A stretch of DNA of 64,000 nucleotides from Alkalicoccus saliphilus (lineage in GTDB: Bacteria > Bacillota > Bacilli > Bacillales > Salisediminibacteriaceae). The stretch's first letter is position 1. Every line of letters begins with the position of its first letter. The notes below the pieces were generated by a model, which saw only the letters and a list, made by a program, of their open reading frames with translations, was not told where the DNA came from and did no database searches. Position numbers and translations under genes: made by a program. Shown piece after piece: positions 57,717-64,000 of this stretch. The stretch spans positions 27,126 through 91,125 of the forward strand of contig NZ_PZJJ01000012.1 of assembly GCF_003044065.1 (NCBI RefSeq), read 5' to 3'.

Positions 57717-57777
57717 CCTTTCATCATTGACGTCTTCCTTTCAATTCAGTAAACTGATTTTGACTGAATGAAGGGGG

Positions 57778-58107
57778 ATGCCACGCTTGTTAAATTTGCC
57801 GCAGCTTATTATAGCAGTACTGCTGTATTTTGTTCTTTTCTTTGGAATTGGGTTTATTTTAAATATGCTGCTTCGTTCGACCTGGGTAATGGCTGTTATT
57901 TATCCACTGGTCGTTTTATTTATCGTAAGTGAAGCAGGTTTTTTCAGTTACTTCACGTCTCCCGGGAATTCTTTTTCAGTTCTCGGGAACAGTCTGGCTT
58001 CGCTCACGTTTGTGGATATTTTCATATTGAGTGCCGGCATGGTTGGTGCAGTTCTTGCCGGGATTGCAATAAGGATGCTCCGCGTGCGGGGGTATCAAAT
58101 GTTCTAA
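57778..58107 (+). CDS. yuiB: membrane protein YuiB
   Basis: 109 residues with three membrane helices (about 10-30, 36-52 and 77-97). Ends RMLRVRGYQMF. Member of a small Bacillus family of unknown role, always after yuiA. AAGGGGG lies before the ATG, 61 bases after yuiA, so likely cotranscribed. Confidence 0.82.
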   Translation: MPRLLNLPQLIIAVLLYFVLFFGIGFILNMLLRSTWVMAVIYPLVVLFIVSEAGFFSYFTSPGNSFSVLGNSLASLTFVDIFILSAGMVGAVLAGIAIRMLRVRGYQMF

Positions 58108-58144
58108 AAAATCCGCCGGGGATGAATTTCCCCGGCGGATTTTT
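58106..58144. terminator. bidirectional terminator
   Basis: AAAAATCCGCCGGGGA and TCCCCGGCGGATTTTT between yuiB and yuiD. Confidence 0.9.
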
Positions 58145-58187
58145 AACTTTCTTTATTCAGCTGTGTCATCTTGTAAGGCCGAAAAGT

Positions 58188-58667
58188 TTAAGTGTTAAAA
58201 ATAAAATGAAGAGTTAAAGCAAGGATAATACCTAAGAGACCTCCGAAAAAAACTTCAATAGGCTGGTGTCCGAGAAGCTCCTTCAGTTCGTTTCTCTTTT
58301 CTTCTTCTTTTTTCTCCGGCCAGTGTTTCATTTCATCACGAAATTTAGTGAAGTCCATAACCAGCTGATTAACGACAGTAGCCTGTTCGCCGGCGTGCCA
58401 CCTTACACCTGTTGCATCAAACATAACAATAACACCGAAAATAACCGCGATAGCAAAATAAGGCGAACCAAGGCCGTGTTCAATGGCAAGAGCAGTAGCG
58501 AGGGCAGTGACGGCCCCGGAATGAGAACTCGGCATACCCCCGGTGCTCGTAAGAAGGGTCCAGTCTACTCGGCGGCTTGCTATATACAGGAGAGGAACTT
58601 TAATGAACTGGGCAAAAGCGATTGTAAACAGTGCCACGAGCAGAGGGAAGTTGGTGAAAAATTCCAT
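58188..58667 (-). CDS. yuiD: divergent PAP2-family membrane protein YuiD
   Basis: 159 residues. TSTGGMPSSHSGAVTALATA near 38 keeps the PAP2 phosphatase SGGMPSSHS motif, DATGVRWHAGEQA near 83 the last catalytic part, and LLGHQPIEVFFGGLLGI near 133 is specific to this family. Four helices. Substrate unknown; may act on polyprenyl or lipid phosphates. The ATG at 58667 matches the family start MEFFTNFPLL. Confidence 0.9.
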   Translation of the reverse strand: MEFFTNFPLLVALFTIAFAQFIKVPLLYIASRRVDWTLLTSTGGMPSSHSGAVTALATALAIEHGLGSPYFAIAVIFGVIVMFDATGVRWHAGEQATVVNQLVMDFTKFRDEMKHWPEKKEEEKRNELKELLGHQPIEVFFGGLLGIILALTLHFIFNT

Positions 58668-58864
58668 TGCAGTATAAACGTCCTTTCCTGATAAAAAATA
58701 TAAAAAGTACACACGCTATTATAGCATATTACAGCCGGATGATAAGCTGGGAAAGCTGGAGAAGAAAAAAATCGCAGACAGTATGTAAAATTATGTTTTA
58801 ACTTATACTCATAAGGGTAAAAAAGTTATCAAACCAATAGTTAGTCAAAATCCCTCAAATTCGT

Positions 58865-58925
58865 AGCTGCAGGCCGCTTCAGCAAGAATGAGTCTTCTGC
58901 TGTGCTCCCATGGGCCTGGATATAC
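58865..58925 (+). repeat. fragment of the dispersed repeat
   Basis: GCAGGCCGCTTCAGCAAGAATG then GTCTTCTGCTGTGCTCCC (given in part) echoes the core of the B copies (GGGCCGGCTTCAGCTA... ATCTTCTGCTCGTCC). Confidence 0.35.
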
Positions 58926-58960
58926 TTATATGCGTTTTGAGACTTTCTATTTACTGTATT

Positions 58961-58977
58961 ATCCTATTAAATAGGAT
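58961..58977. promoter_or_regulatory. palindrome, candidate operator of the TRAP operon
   Basis: ATCCTATT-A-AATAGGAT, a perfect 8-bp inverted repeat 42 bases before the -10 box. Confidence 0.45.
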
Positions 58978-59015
58978 GCCCGACCCAAAATACATATTTC
59001 ACTGCTGGTATTTTT

Positions 59016-59061
59016 TGTTATAATGAAGGAAGGAAACAAACTGCTGTTTCCTTCCTTCATT
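59016..59061 (+). promoter_or_regulatory. extended -10 promoter with overlapping 17-bp palindrome
   Basis: TGTTATAAT (59016-59024) is an extended -10. From 59022 to 59061 a perfect 17-bp inverted repeat (AATGAAGGAAGGAAACA, loop AACTGC) covers the -10 and the start of transcription, 40 bases before dctQ. An operator or a 5' mRNA stabiliser. Confidence 0.55.
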
Positions 59062-59100
59062 CAATAAAAACTTCATATTTTACTAAAGGGGGGATGGGCA

Positions 59101-59649
59101 TTGGAAACCGTTAAAAAGTTTTTGAAGCTGCTTGATACGGGGCTCCACACACTTGAAAAGTTTATTCTTAAGTGGGCGATTATCGTGATTTCCGTTATGA
59201 CGTTCGGAAATGTTATTTACCGGCTGGTGACTGGGAGCAGCTGGCACTTTGCAGCAGAGATAAGTCGTCTGTCTGTTATTGTGGCGAGCTTTATAGGCAT
59301 CAGTTATGCTGCACGCAAGGGCCGGCATATCAGTATGTCTGCTTTCTTTGATCTTTCACCAAGGCCTGTTAAAAAAGCGCTGGCAATTATTATTCCCTTT
59401 GTTACAGCCATTGTCCTGTTTGCAGTTGGTTATTTCGCAGTACTGTACACGCATGGTATTTACGAATCAGGCCGTACAACAGCTGCGCTGCAGTTTCCTT
59501 TCTGGCTGATGGTAGTAGCTATTCCAATAGGGTGTTTCCTCGGAGGGATACAATTTCTTCGCAATATGTGGATCAATATTGTTAATAAAGAAATTTATCT
59601 GGCACAGGACAAAAAAGATTACAGTGAGCAGCAGGAAACACAAATCTAG
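59101..59649 (+). CDS. dctQ: TRAP transporter small membrane subunit
   Basis: 182 residues with four helices. Family marks are SWHFAAEISRLSVIVASFIG (near 41) and RKGRHISMSAFFDL (near 70). TTG start after GGGGGGAT; no ATG fits in frame. Forms the Na+-driven importer with dctM (21 bases downstream) and the binding protein. Confidence 0.9.
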   Translation: METVKKFLKLLDTGLHTLEKFILKWAIIVISVMTFGNVIYRLVTGSSWHFAAEISRLSVIVASFIGISYAARKGRHISMSAFFDLSPRPVKKALAIIIPFVTAIVLFAVGYFAVLYTHGIYESGRTTAALQFPFWLMVVAIPIGCFLGGIQFLRNMWINIVNKEIYLAQDKKDYSEQQETQI

Positions 59650-59670
59650 AAGAACAGAGAGGAACATACT

Positions 59671-60945
59671 ATGCTTTGGACATTATTAGGGGTAATGGTC
59701 ATAACACTGTTACTGGGCTTTCCGATGATGATTCCGCTGATTGCAGGGCCGCTCATAATGATTCTGTTCTTTATGGACGGGCTTGAACCTACTATTATGA
59801 TCCAGCAGATGGCGGAAGGAATATCATCGTATGTACTTATAGCCGTTCCACTTTTTATCTTTGCGGCTGACATAATGACATCCGGAAGGACTTCTCAGAA
59901 GCTTCTCGACTTTGTAGGTGCTTTCGTCCGGCATTTAAGCGGAGGTTATGCGATTACGACTGCAGCTGCCTGTACGATGTTCGGTTCAATTTCCGGTTCC
60001 ACACAGGCGACGGTTGTAGCCATCGGTAAACCGATGCGGCAGCGGCTGCTCAAGGCGGGATACAAAGATTCGAGTGCAATTGCTTTGATTATCAATGCGA
60101 GTGACGTAGCTTTACTTATACCACCGAGTATCGGAATGATTATTTATGCTTTAGTTGCCGATGCGTCAGTAGGGGATCTCTTTATTGCCGGAATAGGGCC
60201 CGGAGTACTTATTTTCATCTTTTTCGCTGCCTATGCGTTTATACATGCGAAAATTTTCAATATTCCTCTTGCTCCGAAAGCGGACTGGAAGGAAAGGCGG
60301 AGCGTATTTATCAAAGCGCTTATGCCGCTTGGATTCCCTGTCATTATTGTAGGGGGGATTTATACCGGCCAGTTTACACCAACAGAAGCTGCGGGTATTT
60401 CTGTTCTTTACGCACTGATTCTGGAAGTTTTCGTTTTTCGTTCCATTAAACTGAAAGAGATACCGGATATCGCCTTGTCATCAGGGATCGTTACATCCGC
60501 TGTATTTGTACTTGTGGCGGGAGGGCAGGCATTTTCCTGGGTCATATCGTTTGCGAGAATTCCCACGATGCTCACAGATGCCGTAATTCCTGCAGATCCT
60601 ACAGCGCTGCAGGTGCTGGTCATCGTAGCGGTTTTCTTTTTCATCGGATGTATGTTTGTAGATCCGATTGTAGTAATTCTTATCCTCACGCCAATCTTTG
60701 CGCCGGTAGCAACGATGGCCGGGGTGGATCCTATTCATCTTGGGGTAGTTATCGTATTCCAGGCGGCACTCGGATCAGCAACACCGCCGTTTGGAGTCGA
60801 CATATTCACCGCGAGCGCCGTGTTTAATAAATCCTATCTGGATGTTATACGCGGGACGCCGCCTTATATCGTAATATTATTGTTAACATCAGTATTAGTA
60901 ATCGTTTTTGAAGATATATCCCTCTTCCTGCTCAACCTTTTCTAA
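59671..60945 (+). CDS. dctM: TRAP transporter large membrane subunit
   Basis: 424 residues with about 12 helices. PLFIFAADIMTSGRTSQKLL near 60, GGYAITTAAACTMFGSISGSTQA near 90-112 (cut in two by its Thr pair), INASDVALLIPPSIGMIIYAL near 147, and ALGSATPPFGVDIFTASAVF near 367. Uses the sodium gradient. Cotranscribed with dctQ and dctP. Confidence 0.93.
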   Translation: MLWTLLGVMVITLLLGFPMMIPLIAGPLIMILFFMDGLEPTIMIQQMAEGISSYVLIAVPLFIFAADIMTSGRTSQKLLDFVGAFVRHLSGGYAITTAAACTMFGSISGSTQATVVAIGKPMRQRLLKAGYKDSSAIALIINASDVALLIPPSIGMIIYALVADASVGDLFIAGIGPGVLIFIFFAAYAFIHAKIFNIPLAPKADWKERRSVFIKALMPLGFPVIIVGGIYTGQFTPTEAAGISVLYALILEVFVFRSIKLKEIPDIALSSGIVTSAVFVLVAGGQAFSWVISFARIPTMLTDAVIPADPTALQVLVIVAVFFFIGCMFVDPIVVILILTPIFAPVATMAGVDPIHLGVVIVFQAALGSATPPFGVDIFTASAVFNKSYLDVIRGTPPYIVILLLTSVLVIVFEDISLFLLNLF

Positions 60946-61003
60946 GAGACAGGGGAGTGTATCTTTAAAATAAATAAAAAAAATTATGGGGGTATGTAAA
61001 CGT

Positions 61004-62200
61004 ATGTTTAAAAAAACAGGTTTACTAACAGGAGCTTTATCTTTAAGTTTTGTTCTTGCCGCATGTGGCGGCAACGATGATGGGGCAGACAATGGAAATA
61101 CAGACACTGGTAATAATGGAGACAACGGAGAAGCTGCCGGGGATATCGAACCGCAGGAATGGCGCTTTGTCGTGGAGGAGACCCAGGGTCAGGTGCAATA
61201 TGAATATGCACAAGAGTTCGCTGATCTGGTAGATGAAAAATCCGGCGGGGCACTCGATATTGATGTATATGAATTTGGTGCACTCGGAAGTGAGGTCGAC
61301 CAGGTTGAGCAGCTGACACAGGGTATCGTTGAATTTGCAATCATATCTCCAGGGTTTACGGGTACACTCGTACCGGAAGGAAACATTTTCGCTCTCCAGT
61401 TCCTGTTCACAGATGATCAGGAAACGAATCAGGAGATTTTGAATGAATCAGAAGCAATTAATGAGCAGCTTGTTCCTCTTTATGAAGAGCAGGGAATCCT
61501 CCCACTGGCTTTCTGGACAGAAGGTGCTATGCAGTGGACAGGAAACTCTCCTCTTCAGACTCCAGACGATTTCCAGGGCTTCCAGATGCGCACTCAGGAA
61601 TCTCCTTTAATTCTGGAATCGTATGAAGCATACGGAGCTAACCCTACTGCTATGAGCTGGGGAGAATTATATACAGGTCTGCAGCAGGGAGCGGTGGACG
61701 GTCAGGAAAATCCTATCTTCTTTATCGCGGATGCCAACTTCAACGAAGTACAGGACTACATGACAATATCCAATCACAACATGTATGTAACAATGACTAC
61801 AGTAAATCCGGATTTCTATAATGGACTGGACGAAGAGGTTCAGCAGATTATTGATGAGTCTGTCGAAGAAATGCGGGAAAGAGGGTTCGAAATTCAGGAA
61901 GAACAGAATAATGAATTCCTGTCCCAAATTGAAGACGACGAAGATAACCCGACAGAAATCACCGAACTTTCCGAAGAAGAACGGGACGCTTTCCGTGAAC
62001 TTGCCCTTCCTGTACGTGACTACTTCCGTGAAAATGGAGGAGATCAGGCTGAAGAAATCCTCGATACACTGGAGCAGGAAATCGAGGATATGAGTGGTGA
62101 GGACATTGGCGCTGGTGAATCCGGGGACGATGCAGAAGATGAAGTGGATAACGAAAACTCAAATAACGATATGAACGAAGATGAAGACGACGAAGAATAA
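61004..62200 (+). CDS. dctP: TRAP transporter substrate-binding lipoprotein
   Basis: 398 residues: lipobox LAAC (Cys 21), Asn/Asp-rich linker, then a DctP fold with FADLVDEKSGGALDIDVYEFG near 70-90, the family's FQGFQMRTQESPLILESYEA near 190 (Arg binds the carboxylate) and QGAVDGQENPIFFIADANF near 225. About 30 highly acidic residues extend the C-terminus, unusual for the family. The ATG at 61004 has GGGGGT 10 bases upstream. Likely carries a C4-dicarboxylate, sugar acid or similar acid. Confidence 0.9.
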   Translation: MFKKTGLLTGALSLSFVLAACGGNDDGADNGNTDTGNNGDNGEAAGDIEPQEWRFVVEETQGQVQYEYAQEFADLVDEKSGGALDIDVYEFGALGSEVDQVEQLTQGIVEFAIISPGFTGTLVPEGNIFALQFLFTDDQETNQEILNESEAINEQLVPLYEEQGILPLAFWTEGAMQWTGNSPLQTPDDFQGFQMRTQESPLILESYEAYGANPTAMSWGELYTGLQQGAVDGQENPIFFIADANFNEVQDYMTISNHNMYVTMTTVNPDFYNGLDEEVQQIIDESVEEMRERGFEIQEEQNNEFLSQIEDDEDNPTEITELSEEERDAFRELALPVRDYFRENGGDQAEEILDTLEQEIEDMSGEDIGAGESGDDAEDEVDNENSNNDMNEDEDDEE

Positions 62201-62210
62201 TCTGATAAAA

Positions 62211-62250
62211 CAAGAAACCCGCCGCTGCGTAACCGCAGCGGCGGGTTTCT
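62211..62250. terminator. bidirectional terminator
   Basis: An 18-bp perfect stem (AAGAAACCCGCCGCTGCG and complement, loop TAAC) between dctP and bioY. Confidence 0.93.
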
Positions 62251-62288
62251 TGTTAATTGCGGAAATTTGGTGTTTATTTACATAGGAA

Positions 62289-62876
62289 TCATGCGGCTTT
62301 CTGCCAGACAGGCTGCACAGCTTTTCTTGAATAAAGTTGATAAGCCAAAGTTGCCGTGAAAAAAATTAAAATCATATCCTTAATGAAAAAGGCGCTCATT
62401 CCGGCAGCTATAATAGTAAAACTGGCGTCAGCTGCCCCGAGCACATAGGCTGTATAGAAATAAAGGTAAGGAACACCGATCCCGTAATTTAAAATTAAGC
62501 CTGCTGTTCCTGCAAGAAAAAAACCACGCTTTGTTTTTTCACGCATTCTCTCACTTACAAAACCGGCTGCATAAGCTATAAAAATGAAAGAAATGATAAA
62601 TCCAAATGTTGGTGAAGCAAGTACGGAAGTTCCACCGCTGAATCCGGCAAAAACAGGTGCTCCGGCTAATCCAAGAAGAATGTATCCAACCATAGAGAGG
62701 ACACCTAATTTTCTGCCCAGTATAATTCCTGCAAGAACGGCGACGGCACTTTGAAATGTCAGGGGCACCCCGCCGAGTGTAATAAAAGCGGCAAGGTTAG
62801 CGCCCACAGCCATGAGAGCAATGAACATAGCAGCGTACGTAATATGTAAAGCGGAAAATCGTGGTGAAGCGGACAT
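62289..62876 (-). CDS. bioY: biotin transporter substrate-binding subunit BioY
   Basis: S component of the ECF biotin importer. 195 residues, six helices. GVPLTFQSAVAVLAGIILGRK near 35-55, VGYILLGLAGAPVFAGFSGG near 63-82 and PTFGFIISF near 88 are BioY signatures. AGGAGG precedes the ATG. No ecfA or ecfT is adjacent, as is usual in Firmicutes with shared energising modules. A BirA site lies upstream. Confidence 0.95.
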   Translation of the reverse strand: MSASPRFSALHITYAAMFIALMAVGANLAAFITLGGVPLTFQSAVAVLAGIILGRKLGVLSMVGYILLGLAGAPVFAGFSGGTSVLASPTFGFIISFIFIAYAAGFVSERMREKTKRGFFLAGTAGLILNYGIGVPYLYFYTAYVLGAADASFTIIAAGMSAFFIKDMILIFFTATLAYQLYSRKAVQPVWQKAA

Positions 62877-62889
62877 AAGAAAACCTCCT

Positions 62890-62921
62890 ATTGTTAACTT
62901 TTATTTATTTTGGTTAACAAT
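62890..62921 (-). promoter_or_regulatory. BirA operator
   Basis: ATTGTTAAC, 14 bases, GTTAACAAT: the classic biotin operator. Biotinyl-AMP-bound BirA would repress bioY. It lies 14 bases before the start codon. Confidence 0.93.
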
Positions 62922-62940
62922 AGAATACGTCGTTTATTTT

Positions 62941-63590
62941 GTATCTGTCAATTGAAAATTTTGTATTTCTTTGAATTTTATCATTAAGACGGGCATGGGC
63001 CGCTCCTGTTTACGTCGAGTGTTTTTACACTGATTTGGGGAAGAACGTTGTACACTCCAGAAAAATCGACTTGATTGAATAAATTTATCTGGTGAAATCT
63101 TGTATGCCGGTATTTCAGTAGGAAGGTGATTTTCTGTGAGTGAAAGCGGAAAAAATAACTTCTCTTCCTATATAGAATAACCAGTATATAATAGCTTGAA
63201 AAAGGTCCAGATCCCGAAAAAACAGATCTTGTCTTCCTTACATGGGGTTTTCTCAGATCTATATTAATACAGGAACTTTCTTCGAGGCTCAGGCTTTGTA
63301 GAAAAGGATCAGTTTTGGCCGACCCGAATTTCCATAGAAACGAAGCCGTGAAATGTTCTTATTCGTTGTTTTATTTCAAGGCAGCCAGTTTAAAAGACAA
63401 AAAAGGGGGATAACCAGTTTTTGATTCATAACCAATTAACGATTTGAATAGAGCAGCCAGAAAAGTATTGAATTTTTACAGTTACATGTTTAGAATAGTT
63501 CAGGCCGGTCCGAATCGGAACCTGCTTTTTTTAAGAAGTTCAGCCTTTTAAAATTCATTGAAGAAATCGTGAAAAGTATTAAATAAATGG
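62941..63590. other. long non-coding stretch before the rrn promoters
   Basis: No gene supported. About 63300-63400 resembles the interior of the MITE at 31461-31630 (GGATCAG, GGCCGACCCGAA, TAGAAACGAAGCC). The rest is AT-rich with no named motif. Confidence 0.4.
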
Positions 63591-63619
63591 TTGTCAGAAG
63601 AATGCTATTCTGGTATATT
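63591..63619 (+). promoter_or_regulatory. rrn promoter P1
   Basis: TTGTCA, 17 bases, TATATT. Confidence 0.75.
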
Positions 63620-63686
63620 ATTAATTGTCGCTGATGAGGCGCCGAGTAACAAACAAAAAACACTTCATTTTCTTTTTAGAAAGTTA

Positions 63687-63715
63687 TTGACTTAGTTTTT
63701 TGGAAGTGATATATT
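63687..63715 (+). promoter_or_regulatory. rrn promoter P2
   Basis: TTGACT, 17 bases, TATATT, 96 bases after P1: the tandem arrangement common for Bacillus rRNA operons. Confidence 0.8.
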
Positions 63716-63853
63716 AATTAAGTCGCCAAAAACGGCGGCGCGATGATTTGCCCTTTGAAAACTAAACAAAAGACGATTGTGAAGGAAAAAAGAGAATGAA
63801 TCATTCTCTGTCAATTTTTTAAAAAGAATCTTTAGCCAGATTCCGTTTTGCAA

Positions 63854-63872
63854 GCGAAGCATCCTGCTTCGC
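63854..63872 (+). other. rrn leader hairpin
   Basis: GCGAAGCA, loop TCC, TGCTTCGC: an 8-bp perfect stem in the 16S leader; likely part of the processing or antitermination region. Confidence 0.5.
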
Positions 63873-63898
63873 AATGTCAGAAGTTCAAACTTCGACGA

Positions 63899-64000
63899 TT
63901 TATCGGAGAGTTTGATCCTGGCTCAGGACGAACGCTGGCGGCGTGCCTAATACATGCAAGTCGAGCGCAGGAAACCGGCGGAACCCTTCGGGGGGAAGCC
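63899..64000 (+). rRNA. rrs: 16S ribosomal RNA, 5' end
   Basis: TTTATCGGAGAGTTTGATCC is the Bacillus 16S start, followed by GGCTCAGGACGAACGCTGGC and GCCTAATACATGCAAGTCGAGCG. Cut by the window end within the V1 region. Confidence 0.98.

Overview
The window reads as a chromosomal segment of a low-GC Gram-positive bacterium of the family Bacillaceae. Gene content and order match the Bacillus subtilis yus (fadNAE-yusI-gcvH), met (metNPQ), suf (sufCDSUB), yun (yunFED), yut (lipA-yutD, yutEF, yutI, yuzD, yutJ, yuzB, yutM) and yui/yum (yumC, yumB, yuiA, yuiB, yuiD) blocks. Very acidic lipoproteins, a Na+-type symporter, a TRAP transporter and the futalosine menaquinone gene mqnE fit a salt-loving or alkaliphilic relative rather than B. 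subtilis itself. The window ends in the first ~100 bases of a 16S rRNA gene.

Layout: 1-6.4 kb holds pncB, a membrane protein, an M20 peptidase broken by an in-frame TAA, and ilvD. 6.4-9.4 kb is a SAM-riboswitch unit with hom, an unknown gene and a DsbA-family gene whose first CxxC cysteine codon is TGA. 9.5-14 kb holds a secY away from any ribosomal operon, an internally deleted IS630-type element, an acidic quinoprotein-dehydrogenase lipoprotein and a long non-coding stretch. 14-21.4 kb is fatty-acid beta-oxidation (FadR operator, fadN, fadA, fadE), yusI, gcvH and a second TGA-containing redox gene, peroxiredoxin-like. 21.6-24.6 kb is a SAM-riboswitch methionine ABC transporter. 26-31.4 kb is the SUF Fe-S assembly operon. 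31.7-38.4 kb has yunF, yunE, yunD, thyA, folA and a lysine-riboswitch NhaC-family transporter. 39-58.7 kb is the NSS symporter plus the yut/yum/yui block. 59-62.9 kb is a dctQMP TRAP system and a BirA-controlled bioY. 63-64 kb is the promoter, leader and start of an rrn operon.

The most striking observation is the pair of UGA codons at 8780-8782 and 20931-20933. Each replaces the first Cys of a CxxC redox motif in a thioredoxin-fold protein, and each is followed at the right distance by a stem-loop with GU in its loop, as in bacterial SECIS elements. Other genes here end in TGA and Trp is TGG, so the code is otherwise standard. Selenocysteine insertion is the simplest reading. The sel genes are not in the window.

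The second theme is a dispersed non-coding repeat of about 370-435 bp in two subfamilies (four full copies, one solo end, several decayed pieces). It has imperfect terminal inverted repeats and always lies just 5' of a rho-independent terminator; in one case the terminator is duplicated on both sides. A separate 170-bp MITE-like element has 20-bp inverted ends.
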